This document shows, piece after piece, positions 49,912-58,225 of a stretch of DNA of 64,000 bases (positions are counted from its first letter, which is position 1; the number at the start of each line of letters is the position of its first letter). Under the pieces are notes generated by a model that saw only the letters and a list, made by a program, of their open reading frames with translations, was not told the origin of the DNA and ran no database searches. Location: positions 682,001 to 746,000 of the forward strand of contig DASZQR010000010.1 in assembly GCA_035549555.1 (NCBI GenBank), written 5' to 3'. The translations under genes were made by a program, and so were the position numbers. The DNA is from Patescibacteria group bacterium (GTDB taxonomy: Bacteria; Patescibacteriota; Microgenomatia; UBA8517).

Positions 49912-51402
49912 TTATCTTATTTTATCTGGTACCTTACGTTTTTCAATTTCAATGTTTCCAACTTTTGTTTCATCAACCAAGATTGTTTGTTCTCTAAAAT
50001 CATTAATCCAATTTTTGTTTTCATTCCCATTTGTTTTTGAGTCAACTATTAAAAATCTAAATTTATCACAACCCAAAGTAGGGGAATTGTATTTTTCAGC
50101 TACTGGAATATATAAATATTTATGACTTAAAGGAAAATTTGAATATTCGCAGGGATAAAATCCATATTTTGGTAAGCCGTACCAGGAAATCAAATATTGA
50201 TAACCATAATCATAAAAAGAATCAGTATATGTGTATAAATCAAAACCATTATTTTCATTATGTCTATAAATCCAGTCAATCGCTTTTTCTTGATTATAAA
50301 GTAAGCTTCTGTCGTTCGATGGCTTTAGGTAATTAATATAATTTTGAGAAAAGTTAACAATATTTAAAAACAAAATTCCAAAAATAAACAATTTTCCTGT
50401 TTTGTTTTTCAGTTCATAACACATTAGGAGCGTAGCGACTAATGTGATCACAGGTAAGTATACAGTATGCCATTCTCTCCATCCGTGATTACTTCCAAAA
50501 AATAAATAACTTACAAAAATCAAAAATAAAGTTAAATACACAAAACGTTTTGTAAATTCTTTTTTGTGCTTTCGCTTTAAATACACAATTACAATAGCAA
50601 TTGTGAGAATTAATCCCAAAATATAATTTTGTGGAATAGTTACAGATCCAATTATTTTTACAAACTCCACAAATATTTGTTTAAAATTTGTTCCAAGAAA
50701 AACCTTTAGTCCTGAGCCTGTCGAAGGATTTTTCCCAGCTCTAATATAATCTGTAATTATTTTAATTAATCCAATTGCAGGAATTATAAATGCAAACACA
50801 AGAAAATTTCGCCGAGAAATTTTTTTATAAAGTACTAAATAAAATCCAACCAAAATATAAAATAAAAGAAAAACAACTGCTCCAGCAAGTTCTGTATTAA
50901 ATGCTAAAAGTATTGGAATTAATGCAAGTCGATATTTTTCTTTCACCAAAAATAAAATTAATATTATCGATAAAACTACAAGCGGAAATGGATTAAATCC
51001 ATAAAGGCTTGTATTAAAAAATGGCCAGAAAATCATTAATCCAAAGAGAGTTATCAAAGCAATTTTTTTGTTTATTTCTTTTTGTATTTCATAAATTAAA
51101 GCTAAACAAATTCCCAAATTTAGAATTATCAACATTAAAACACTTCCATAAGGACTGCCTTTTAAGATGACATAACCAATCGAAATAAAGTAATACCAAA
51201 GCGGGCCTGTATAAAGTCCAGCAACTGAAGATTGAGGACCTTTTGTAAAAAGCGCATGAGAGTTTAGAATCTCTCTTACATAAACTGCATCTCTTCCTTC
51301 ATCAGCTGTAAAATATAAATTATTATTTTGTATTATAAAAATTCTAGTTATAAAACCAAACAATAAAATTACGCCAACTAAAATCCAGAAATATTTTTTC
51401 AC
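49912..51402 (-). CDS. PMT/ArnT-type membrane glycosyltransferase
   Basis: The 496-residue protein starts with a GTG and has about ten helices. An acidic pair sits in the first outer loop (YFTADEGRDAVY, the DE motif of polyprenyl-phosphate-dependent GT-C enzymes). A hydrophilic outer domain of ~150 residues is at the C-terminus. It should transfer a sugar from a lipid carrier to an outer-face acceptor. An in-frame dispersed-repeat copy encodes NPSTGSGLK in a loop near residue 228. Confidence 0.85.
   Translation of the reverse strand: MKKYFWILVGVILLFGFITRIFIIQNNNLYFTADEGRDAVYVREILNSHALFTKGPQSSVAGLYTGPLWYYFISIGYVILKGSPYGSVLMLIILNLGICLALIYEIQKEINKKIALITLFGLMIFWPFFNTSLYGFNPFPLVVLSIILILFLVKEKYRLALIPILLAFNTELAGAVVFLLFYILVGFYLVLYKKISRRNFLVFAFIIPAIGLIKIITDYIRAGKNPSTGSGLKVFLGTNFKQIFVEFVKIIGSVTIPQNYILGLILTIAIVIVYLKRKHKKEFTKRFVYLTLFLIFVSYLFFGSNHGWREWHTVYLPVITLVATLLMCYELKNKTGKLFIFGILFLNIVNFSQNYINYLKPSNDRSLLYNQEKAIDWIYRHNENNGFDLYTYTDSFYDYGYQYLISWYGLPKYGFYPCEYSNFPLSHKYLYIPVAEKYNSPTLGCDKFRFLIVDSKTNGNENKNWINDFREQTILVDETKVGNIEIEKRKVPDKIR
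50710..50728 (+). repeat. dispersed short repeat, copy 4 (inside glycosyltransferase gene)
   Basis: TCCTGAGCCTGTCGAAGGA, one base shorter than copy 1, lies in frame on the antisense of the gene's coding strand and encodes part of NPSTGSGLK. Confidence 0.6.
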
Positions 51403-51438
51403 TTGAAGTTATTTTATCAGATACAAGCTTTGCTTATA

Positions 51439-52155
51439 TCAAGGAGTTGCAGTAGGAGAGGATGTGCCTTGTGTTTTTAATTGATTAATAATTGTCTGAA
51501 AATCAGTTTTTGCAGTTTGCAAATCTTTAAGCGCTGTTTGCAAATCTGCTCTTGCACTTTTAAGTGCTGCAGTATTACTTGCAGATGTTGCTGTATTTCC
51601 CTGATCTGGCGCCAAATTAATTACCAAGTTTGTCGCATTCGTTTCCTGCGTTGTTGCATCAGTTAATTTTGTATTTGCATCGTTTAATGTATTTTGTAAA
51701 TTTGCATTTCCGTTTATACGCCCGGCAATTTTTGTTGACACCTGGTTCATTAAATCAATTGTTTCGCTCTCGCGTTCTGCTGCAGAGAGAATTCGTGTCT
51801 GTGGTAAATAAAGCATATAGATTCTATATTCATCAAAGATAGATTTCTGGTCAGCTCGAAGAGTTTGCATATCAGTATCTGCATCAATCTTAGTTTTTAA
51901 ATTATTTAAATCACTTATTTGTGTATTAATTGAAGTTACAAAATTCGTTTTCTGTGAATCGTTTAGTTTCTTAAACCCATTTACCAAACTAATTGCATTT
52001 GTTAGCGATGTAAGTCTTCTTTCAATTTCTGCATCAGCTTTTTGTTTAACTATGGTAATTCTATTGTTTGTAGCTGTTGGAGTTTGTGCTAATACAACTG
52101 TTGGACTAAGTATTAATAATCCCGAAATTAAAGTAATAAAAAAAGTTTTCTTCAT
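51439..52155 (-). CDS. secreted coiled-coil protein
   Basis: The 238-residue protein has a signal peptide cleaved near VVLAQ, then an almost continuous alpha-helical coiled region (DAEIERRLTSLTNAI, QTNATNLV, LKSARADLQTALKDLQTA) ending in a Ser/Pro/Thr tail. It sits 0 nt after the small anchored gene. It is probably a periplasmic/envelope spacer or scaffold. No family recognised. Confidence 0.65.
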   Translation of the reverse strand: MKKTFFITLISGLLILSPTVVLAQTPTATNNRITIVKQKADAEIERRLTSLTNAISLVNGFKKLNDSQKTNFVTSINTQISDLNNLKTKIDADTDMQTLRADQKSIFDEYRIYMLYLPQTRILSAAERESETIDLMNQVSTKIAGRINGNANLQNTLNDANTKLTDATTQETNATNLVINLAPDQGNTATSASNTAALKSARADLQTALKDLQTAKTDFQTIINQLKTQGTSSPTATP

Positions 52156-52425
52156 TTAATAATTTGGTTGTGGAATTGGTGTATCGTTTGCTGCTGCATT
52201 TGCACTATTCACTGAATTACTTGAGTTTGTAAAACTTTGATTAATCGTATCCATATCAGTTTGTAAATCGTCATTACTATTTCCAGAAGTTACATTATAT
52301 GTCGAAGAAGCAGTTGTGTTTGTTGTTAAGTTGTTGTTTGTAGCATTCTTTTTACCAAAAATAAAAATTCCTATAGCAAGTATTACAACAGCAGAAGCGA
52401 CTAAAATTAAATTATTATTGTTCAT
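52156..52425 (-). CDS. small membrane-anchored protein
   Basis: The 89-residue protein has one N-terminal helix (~6-22), then a Thr/Asn/Ser/Asp-rich exported tail. It lies immediately upstream of the coiled-coil protein and is likely an accessory of it. No family recognised. Confidence 0.55.
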   Translation of the reverse strand: MNNNNLILVASAVVILAIGIFIFGKKNATNNNLTTNTTASSTYNVTSGNSNDDLQTDMDTINQSFTNSSNSVNSANAAANDTPIPQPNY

Positions 52426-52488
52426 CCGTATTAGGATAAATTATAACACCTGAAAAAAGGCTTAAGTCAAATTTTCGATTTTATAGTG

Positions 52489-52494
52489 TATAAT
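52489..52494 (+). promoter_or_regulatory. -10 box (TGTATAAT), leaderless start of LUD gene
   Basis: TATAAT ends 6 nt before the ATG at 52501. An upstream in-frame GTG lies inside the box, so the ATG is the right start. Confidence 0.6.
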
Positions 52495-52500
52495 AATGCA

Positions 52501-53121
52501 ATGACAAACTTTAATAAATTAGCTCCAGACGCTTTGTTAGATAAAACAGTTAAAAACTTAAAAGTAAACGGCATTGAAAGTTTCGTCTTCGAGAATACTG
52601 ATGAAGCAAAGAAAAAACTTTTTAAATTAATTCCTGAAAACTCGGAAGTAATGACGATGTCTTCAGAAACTCTTCGTTTGTCAGGAATTACCAAGGAAAT
52701 AAACGAAAGTGGTAAATATAATTCCGTAAAAAATGAGCTAAATAAAATGAATCGCGAGACTGATAGTTTAAAAATGCAAAAGCTTGGATCAGCTCCGGAA
52801 TATTGTCTTGGAAGTGTTCATGCCGTTACTTCAGACGGCCACGTCTTTATTGCAAGCAATACTGGAAGTCAGTTGTCAGCTTATGTTTACGGCGCAAGTC
52901 ATGTTATTTGGGTTATAGGTACTCAAAAAATAGTTAAAGATGATAAAGATGCAATAGCACGTATTTATGATTATATCCTGCCAAAAGAATCTGTGAGGTT
53001 GGCCGAGCAGTATGGAAATCCCGAAATAAAAAGTAACGTCAGTAAAATATTAATAGTAAATAAAGAATTTAATCCAGACAGAGTTAAAATTTTATTTGTT
53101 AAAGAAGAAATAGGTTTTTAA
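52501..53121 (+). CDS. LUD-domain protein (LutC/YkgG-like)
   Basis: The 206-residue protein has the LUD pattern: TVKNLKVNGIESFVFENTDEAKKKLF, VMTMSSETLRLSGI, GSVHAVTSDGHVFIASNTGSQLSAYVYGASHVIWVIG. It has a single-domain LutC-like layout with no LutA or LutB neighbours. LUD proteins act in lactate use or as unknown small-molecule enzymes, and many CPR genomes carry a lone copy. Confidence 0.85.
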   Translation: MTNFNKLAPDALLDKTVKNLKVNGIESFVFENTDEAKKKLFKLIPENSEVMTMSSETLRLSGITKEINESGKYNSVKNELNKMNRETDSLKMQKLGSAPEYCLGSVHAVTSDGHVFIASNTGSQLSAYVYGASHVIWVIGTQKIVKDDKDAIARIYDYILPKESVRLAEQYGNPEIKSNVSKILIVNKEFNPDRVKILFVKEEIGF

Positions 53122-53200
53122 GAAGACTACTTCAGTTTACACTCCGTTTTTAAAAAATTACAGGATTGAATTTATTTCTGTAACAGTTAAATATTAATTT

Positions 53201-53377
53201 ATGAAACAAGAACGTCTTTGGATAGAAAGAATGCAAGATACCTATAAACCAGAAATTAGAAAAGAAAATCCCATAAATGCTCAATATGGGATTAAAACAA
53301 ATTTAACTCCCTGTCAAATTATAAATATTTATGAGTCTCAAAATCGACCTTTGAAAAAACAAAAGCATCACCATTAA
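53201..53377 (+). CDS. 58-residue basic protein
   Basis: A short frame MKQERLWIERMQDTYKPEI... to a TAA is rich in Lys/Gln, has one Cys, and ends with three His among the last four residues. It fills the gap between the LUD and stomatin-like genes. Codon use looks like its neighbours. It could be a small regulator, and the His end could bind metal. No family recognised. Confidence 0.45.
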   Translation: MKQERLWIERMQDTYKPEIRKENPINAQYGIKTNLTPCQIINIYESQNRPLKKQKHHH

Positions 53378-53384
53378 AAAGTAG

Positions 53385-53390
53385 TATAAT
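53385..53390 (+). promoter_or_regulatory. -10 box (TATAAT) of the stomatin-like gene
   Basis: TATAAT ends 6 nt before the ATG at 53397. Confidence 0.55.
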
Positions 53391-53396
53391 GTTCTC

Positions 53397-54158
53397 ATGG
53401 AATTAGCTATCTTAGCTGTAATAATTATTTTAGTTTTACTTTCTCTTCGCGTTAATCAGGAATATGAAAGGGCAGTTGTTTTTCAGCTCGGTCGTTTTAA
53501 AAAAGTTGCAGATGCTGGAATATTCTTTTTAGTTCCAATTCTTGAAACTGCAACTAAGGTTAGTCTTCGTACCATTACAATGGAAATTCCTTCCCAAAAA
53601 ATTATTACTAAAGATAATGTTTCTATAGACATCGCAGCTGTTGCTTATTATCACATTGTTGATCCTCAAAAAGCAGTTATTGCAATTGAAAATGTACACT
53701 CAGCAGTTAATCAAATAAGCCAAACTACAGTAAGAAATGTAATTGGCCAATTTGTCTTAGATCAATTATTATCTAAAACTGCTGACATTAACGACCAAAT
53801 TAAAAATGTTATCGACAAACACACTGAAGGTTGGGGAGTGCAAGTAACAGCAGTTGAAATAAAAGATATTCAGCTTCCAGATAATATGCAAAGAGCGATG
53901 GCGCGTGAAGCCGAAGCAGAGCGAGACAAAAGAGCAAATATTATTGCAGCAGAAGGAGAAATGCTCGCAGCGACTAAATTAGGAGAGGCAAGCGATATTA
54001 TTGCAAAGCACCCAATTGCATTACAACTTAGAACGCTTCAAACCATGTCAGAAATTTCTACAGAGAAAAATTCCACCATCATTTTCCCAGCTCAATTTAT
54101 GACAAGCATTCAAGAAGTAATGAAAACTGTAGCAGGGGATCTGATAAATACGCGCTAA
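53397..54158 (+). CDS. SPFH/Band 7 (stomatin/slipin-like) protein
   Basis: The 253-residue protein has an N-terminal hairpin helix (~3-18), then the SPFH core: NQEYERAVVFQLGRFKKVADAGIFFLVP, ATKVSLRTITMEIPSQKIITKDNVSIDIAAVAYYH, VRNVIGQFVLDQLLS, and AMAREAEAERDKRANIIAAEGE. It is a clear slipin. It organises membrane microdomains or protease complexes. No NfeD partner is next to it. Confidence 0.93.
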   Translation: MELAILAVIIILVLLSLRVNQEYERAVVFQLGRFKKVADAGIFFLVPILETATKVSLRTITMEIPSQKIITKDNVSIDIAAVAYYHIVDPQKAVIAIENVHSAVNQISQTTVRNVIGQFVLDQLLSKTADINDQIKNVIDKHTEGWGVQVTAVEIKDIQLPDNMQRAMAREAEAERDKRANIIAAEGEMLAATKLGEASDIIAKHPIALQLRTLQTMSEISTEKNSTIIFPAQFMTSIQEVMKTVAGDLINTR

Positions 54159-54173
54159 AAGCGACGAACTCAT

Positions 54174-54380
54174 TTATCTTACTTTCTTCATGAAAAGTGG
54201 AATCAAGTGTCCTACAACTGCTATCACAAAAAATATTGCTGCAAGCTGTAATGGATGTCCGCCGTCAAGTGGCCTTGCAATAATTATTCCAAGAGCAATT
54301 CCTCCAGCAGCGTGAACCAGTGAATTATAAAAAGGATATTTGGAAAAATACTTCATTTGTTTATCTATAATCTTGTTCAT
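54174..54380 (-). CDS. small two-helix membrane protein
   Basis: The product has 68 residues from MNKIIDKQM; longer frames run into the divergent zinc-ribbon gene. It has two helices (~20-38 and 45-63) with a short Arg-Pro-Leu-Asp loop. Function unknown. It ends 15 nt from the convergent stomatin-like gene. Confidence 0.55.
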   Translation of the reverse strand: MNKIIDKQMKYFSKYPFYNSLVHAAGGIALGIIIARPLDGGHPLQLAAIFFVIAVVGHLIPLFMKKVR

Positions 54381-54393
54381 ATAATTAATACTG

Positions 54394-54516
54394 ATGAAAA
54401 AGAAAAAGTTTGTCAAGCGTCCTTGTCCTGTTTGTGGCTCTCCAATTGGAGTAGTCGCAGGTAGTCGTGACGCAATCTGTAAAAATTGTGGTTTCAAAGA
54501 CTCTTGCTGTGAATAA
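54394..54516 (+). CDS. 40-residue zinc-ribbon protein
   Basis: The frame MKKKKFVKRPCPVCGSPIGV... contains CPVCG and CKNCG 15 residues apart, a rubredoxin-like zinc ribbon, then SCCE. It is 13 bp divergent from the gene at 54380 and overlaps the next gene's GTG by 8 nt. The basic N-terminus and ribbon suggest a small nucleic-acid- or ribosome-associated protein. Confidence 0.6.
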   Translation: MKKKKFVKRPCPVCGSPIGVVAGSRDAICKNCGFKDSCCE

Positions 54517-55192
54517 TCTCTCCATAATAATTCCGGTTTTAAATGAAGAAAAATATATCGGTAATCTTTTGCAAATTTTAGTTAACCAATCTTTAAAAAA
54601 TTTTGAAGTAATTGTTGTTGACGGTAAATCAACTGATAATACAATTAAAGTTGTAGAGAAATTTAAAAATAAACTTAATTTAAAAATAATTAAAGCTCCT
54701 CATAAAGGTGTTTCATTTCAAAGAAATCTTGGAGCATCAAATGCTTCCGCAGAAATTTTATTATTTTTAGACGCTGATGTTAGTTTTGAAAATAATTTTC
54801 TAGAAAAAATAGTCAAAGAATTTAATACTAAAGATTATGGAGTAGGGACAGTGGCAAGTTTCCCAGATGATCATAATTTTTTAGATACTTTTTTAAGTAC
54901 TATTTATAATTTTTATCAAAGGCTCACAGCAAATTTTAATCCAGTTGTTTATGGTTTTATTATTTTGTCAACTAAAATTGCTCACAAAAGCATCAACGGG
55001 TTTAATGAAAATCTAATTTTTGCAGAAGACACAGATTATGTAAAAAGGATTGTTGAAAAGGGTTTTAAATTTCAAATAATTGATTCAATAAAAATCTATT
55101 ATTCAACAAGAAGAATAAAAAGAGAAGGTCGGCTTGTTTATGAATATAAAATGATCAAGTATTTTTTTACAAAAAAAATTAAATACGATTGA
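54509..55192 (+). CDS. glycosyltransferase family 2
   Basis: The product has 227 residues from a GTG (VNNLSIIIPVLNEE). GT-A fold: SIIIPVLNEEKYIGNLLQ, EVIVVDGKSTDNT, then the DxD LFLDADV and FAEDTDYVKRI. It transfers a sugar from a nucleotide donor, probably onto an envelope polymer. The C-terminal region is hydrophobic-basic and may contact the membrane. It overlaps the zinc-ribbon gene by 8 nt. Confidence 0.9.
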   Translation: MNNLSIIIPVLNEEKYIGNLLQILVNQSLKNFEVIVVDGKSTDNTIKVVEKFKNKLNLKIIKAPHKGVSFQRNLGASNASAEILLFLDADVSFENNFLEKIVKEFNTKDYGVGTVASFPDDHNFLDTFLSTIYNFYQRLTANFNPVVYGFIILSTKIAHKSINGFNENLIFAEDTDYVKRIVEKGFKFQIIDSIKIYYSTRRIKREGRLVYEYKMIKYFFTKKIKYD

Positions 55193-55225
55193 CTTCTTAA
55201 TTTCAGTCTGTTACTATCGGACAAA

Positions 55226-55741
55226 ATGAATCCTCAAAACACAAGTTCCACAAGAAACATCCTTGTAGGTGTCGTAGTAATTATTATTGTTATTCTTTTT
55301 GCAGTTTTTCTTATTAGAAGAAACCAAACAAATAATTTAATAAATACAAATTCTGCTTTGCCTACTCCAGTTGCAACTTTTAATCCAACTCTTCCAAACA
55401 ATTTTGGAATTACAGTTCCATCTGGAGCAACTACAGCAAACTTGCATGATGTAACAGGAAGTAATCAAATGGGCCTTGCAACTCTTGATACCTCAAACGG
55501 CTTAAATAAATATACAATTGTTGCAAATTTAAATGATCCTTCAGCTGGATATTTCTATCAAGCCTGGCTTGTAAACGGTACAAATTATATTTCCCTTGGA
55601 AAATTATCAGTCACAAAAGCAGGATATTTATTAAATTATAATTCCCCAGTTAATATATCTGACCATAAAGTAGTTTGGATAACTCTTGAAAAGGTTTTTG
55701 ACGCGACTCCAGAAACCCACGTCCTAGAAGGCAGTTTCTAG
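55226..55741 (+). CDS. membrane-anchored RskA-like (anti-sigma C-domain) protein
   Basis: The 171-residue protein has an N-terminal helix (~12-30) and a linker rich in Pro/Thr/Asn. The C-terminal domain has YFYQAWLVNGTNYISLGKL, KVVWITLEKVFDATPE and HVLEGSF. That is the RskA C-terminal pattern of anti-sigma-K factors. No sigma factor or zinc-binding N-domain is present, so it may be a surface sensor built from that fold. Confidence 0.65.
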   Translation: MNPQNTSSTRNILVGVVVIIIVILFAVFLIRRNQTNNLINTNSALPTPVATFNPTLPNNFGITVPSGATTANLHDVTGSNQMGLATLDTSNGLNKYTIVANLNDPSAGYFYQAWLVNGTNYISLGKLSVTKAGYLLNYNSPVNISDHKVVWITLEKVFDATPETHVLEGSF

Positions 55742-55769
55742 TTTCACCTTATTCCTGTTACAATTACTT

Positions 55770-56429
55770 GTGAAGAAAACACTATTATCTCTCGCTGCAG
55801 CGTTTGTTGTAATTACTCCTCAAGGAAAAACTGTTTACCAGGTTTTAGGAGATTCAACATCTCTCCAAATTCCCGCCAAATCTCAAATTCAAGTCAAAAA
55901 TATTGCTGAAAATGTAAACAGTAATGAAATTTCTCTTGCAAACAATAACGGCAAAATTGAGCTAAATGGCGTAGATGTAACAAATATGCACGAAACTTTA
56001 GTTGATATAGAGTCACGTCCAAATTCTAATGAAATCCAAATTGGAAATTCAAATGGAAAGTTTTCAATCACAGAAAATAATATTACAGCTTTAACTTCTT
56101 TTCCAATTACAATCGATCCCTCCCAAAACGAATTATCTGTACAAACAAATTCCGGAAATCGTCTTGTCAGTATTTTGCCTTATGAAGCAAGTCTTACTTT
56201 AATGCGTGCAGGTACTGTAGACTCAATTAAAAATAATCAAATTGCGCTGGAAGAATCAAGTAACGGTGAGCTTCAATATAATATTGATGGAGTTAAAAAT
56301 TTAAATTTATTTAATGTTGTTAGTTTAAAAGAAGATATTGCAGCGAGTGTTTCTGCTTCAACTGGAGCGGTTCTAAATACAAATGAACCAGTGTGGTTAC
56401 ATTTTCTTACATTCATGTTTTCTAAATGA
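55770..56429 (+). CDS. secreted protein of unknown function
   Basis: The 219-residue protein starts from a GTG (MKKTLLSLAAAF as initiator Met). A signal peptide of about 20 residues precedes a beta-rich exported domain with repeated ideas (NEISLANNNGKIELNGVDVTN, NEIQIGNSNGKFSITENNI, QIALEESSNGELQYNIDGVKN), three related strand-turn units. It overlaps the YibE/F gene by 4 nt (ATGA). No family recognised. Confidence 0.6.
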   Translation: MKKTLLSLAAAFVVITPQGKTVYQVLGDSTSLQIPAKSQIQVKNIAENVNSNEISLANNNGKIELNGVDVTNMHETLVDIESRPNSNEIQIGNSNGKFSITENNITALTSFPITIDPSQNELSVQTNSGNRLVSILPYEASLTLMRAGTVDSIKNNQIALEESSNGELQYNIDGVKNLNLFNVVSLKEDIAASVSASTGAVLNTNEPVWLHFLTFMFSK

Positions 56430-57514
56430 TAAAAAAGATAATTTTGTTTCTTGTTTTATTTCTTGTTATTTTTCAAACCGCCGGTAGGCAGAATATATTC
56501 GCCCAGTCAAAAGAAGAATTTGAAAAAGCTCAGGTTATATCTGTTGATAAAGAAGGAGTAAACAATTCTTTTGGTGCCAAATTAAGATTTCAGGATCTTA
56601 CTTTAAAAATAATTGACGGAAGTGATGTTGGCAAAACTATTGAGTTAGAAAACGGTGGCGATTCCTTTCTTACAGATAGTCAATTAGCAAAAGTAGGGGA
56701 TATTTTAATTCTAGATAAAACTGATAACGGTATTAATATTCTTGATAAATATCGCTTAAATAGTATTCCGTTTTTAATAATTGGTTTTGTAATTTTGCTT
56801 CTATTAGTCGCAGGTCTTTCTGGAATTGGTTCAATTGCAGGTTTAATAATAAGCCTTGCAGTTATTTTGTTATTTATAATTCCGCAAATTCTTCATGGCG
56901 CAAATCCGCTTTTCGTAACAATTATTGGCTCTCTTGTTATATTAGTTGTTTCAACATATCTTGCCCATGGTATAAGTAAAAAGACAACCATTGCATTAAC
57001 TTCAACTTTCATTGCCCTAATTATTGCAAGCATTCTTTCAATTGCTTTTGTAAATTTCACAAATCTTGCAGGAATTGGAGATGATGAGGCAGTCTCTCTC
57101 CTGACAGCAGGAGCTACTCAAAATATTAACTTACAAGGTCTACTTCTCTCAGGAATTATTATCGGTACTCTTGGAGCATTAAATGACATAACAACAACCC
57201 AATCAGCAACTATTTTTGAATTACACGAAACAAATAAAAATTTATCATTTGACGATCTAGTCAAAAAGGGAAGTAGAGTAGGCCGTGAACATATCGTTTC
57301 CTTGGTTAATACTTTAGTTTTGGCTTATGCAGGAAGTGCCTTAGCAATTTTTATTTATTTTGAATTAAATCCTGGCGGTCAGCCTCTTTGGGTAGTTTTA
57401 AACAATGAAATCATAATTGATGAAGTCGTCCGCACTATCGCAGGAACATGTGGTTTAATTTTAGCAATTCCTATTTGTACTTTCCTTGCAAGCTGGTGGG
57501 TTAAAAGAAAATAA
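56426..57514 (+). CDS. YibE/F-family membrane protein
   Basis: The 362-residue protein has a signal or first helix, a soluble beta domain (~30-105) and seven or eight helices. Family motifs include GIGDDEAVSLLTAGA, GTLGALNDITTTQSATIFEL, SRVGREHIVSLVNTLVLAYAG and a final CGLILAIPICTFLASWW. Function in bacteria is uncertain. Links to membrane permeability and metal or bacteriocin sensitivity have been proposed. It is coupled by overlap to the secreted upstream protein. Confidence 0.85.
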   Translation: MIKKIILFLVLFLVIFQTAGRQNIFAQSKEEFEKAQVISVDKEGVNNSFGAKLRFQDLTLKIIDGSDVGKTIELENGGDSFLTDSQLAKVGDILILDKTDNGINILDKYRLNSIPFLIIGFVILLLLVAGLSGIGSIAGLIISLAVILLFIIPQILHGANPLFVTIIGSLVILVVSTYLAHGISKKTTIALTSTFIALIIASILSIAFVNFTNLAGIGDDEAVSLLTAGATQNINLQGLLLSGIIIGTLGALNDITTTQSATIFELHETNKNLSFDDLVKKGSRVGREHIVSLVNTLVLAYAGSALAIFIYFELNPGGQPLWVVLNNEIIIDEVVRTIAGTCGLILAIPICTFLASWWVKRK

Positions 57515-57519
57515 TGTGA

Positions 57520-57546
57520 TATTATTAATTTCTTAAAGGAGGTGAT
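57520..57546 (+). promoter_or_regulatory. extended -10 and 12-nt perfect Shine-Dalgarno before the Cys-rich gene
   Basis: TGATATTAT (-10 at 57520-57525) is followed by AAAGGAGGTGAT (57535-57546), the full complement of the 16S rRNA 3' end, 4 nt before the ATG at 57551. No other gene in the window has a comparable ribosome-binding site. Confidence 0.6.
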
Positions 57547-57550
57547 AATT

Positions 57551-57691
57551 ATGTGTACTAATTGCGGTAAATCTTTAACTAACGAAAATATGTGCGACTG
57601 TGATGGACAATGTTTTTGTAATGAGGAAAATTGCGACCATAAAAAAGGGAAACATTGTAAAGAGTGTCATCAAAACAAAAATCAAAATTAA
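57551..57691 (+). CDS. 46-residue Cys-rich, metallothionein-like protein
   Basis: The product has 46 residues from MCTNCGKSLTN, with nine Cys (C2, C5, C15, C17, C21, C23, C28, C36, C39) and several His, arranged as CxxC, CDC, CFC, CxxC. It ends in a Lys/Asn/Gln tail. Such a Cys/His content in a cytosolic peptide suggests a metallothionein-type metal buffer or a very small zinc protein. It adjoins the metal-homeostasis operon (convergent, 3 nt from it). Confidence 0.65.
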   Translation: MCTNCGKSLTNENMCDCDGQCFCNEENCDHKKGKHCKECHQNKNQN

Positions 57692-57694
57692 TTC

Positions 57695-58225
57695 TTAAAT
57701 AGCTGTATGCCATTTATTAATTTGATTATTGGTTTTTAGATATTCACTGTCCTTCCATTTTTTCATAAATTCTGGATTATCCAAAAGATCCACGATAATC
57801 TTCTGTTTATATAAATTAATTAGCAACATATCATCTGGAAATATATTTTTATCCTCCAGCACATTATTTAAATAGTTATTTAAAAATCTGAATCTGTTTG
57901 TACAGATATAACCATCTGGCTCACAATGTTTTCTGAAATCTCGCATTGTTTCTATTTCTTTAGAGGTATTTTTATAAGCTTCATTTTTATACATCATCCA
58001 AATAATTGGATTGCTAAATGTCATTTCATCTGAAATTTGTTGTAAATCAAGTTTCAGTAAATTTATTTTTTTATCAAGCTCTTTTATTTTTTTATTATCC
58101 TTTTTCAAAATTAATTTAAATTTTTCGTTTTCAAATTTTTTAATTTCTTCATTTAATATTTCATATTCTTTGTACTGTAAAATTAATCTTTTAACTGTCT
58201 TTTTAGCAAAATCTAAGTTATTCAT
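57695..58225 (-). CDS. uncharacterised coiled-coil protein, last gene of the nicotianamine-synthase operon
   Basis: The product has 176 residues, overlapping the GTPase gene by 8 nt. A Lys/Glu coiled coil (about 15-65) is followed by a helical domain with two Cys in HCEPDGYIC, FLNNYLNNVLEDKN and NQINKWH near the end. Its role is unknown. As the fourth gene of a coupled Zur-type operon it should act with the metal genes. The HCEPDGYIC segment could bind metal. Confidence 0.6.
   Translation of the reverse strand: MNNLDFAKKTVKRLILQYKEYEILNEEIKKFENEKFKLILKKDNKKIKELDKKINLLKLDLQQISDEMTFSNPIIWMMYKNEAYKNTSKEIETMRDFRKHCEPDGYICTNRFRFLNNYLNNVLEDKNIFPDDMLLINLYKQKIIVDLLDNPEFMKKWKDSEYLKTNNQINKWHTAI

Noticed and set aside
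57514-57695. Plain intergenic gap between YibE/F and the metal operon
   Set aside because: It holds a promoter, a perfect SD and a 46-codon Cys-rich gene, so it is not empty.
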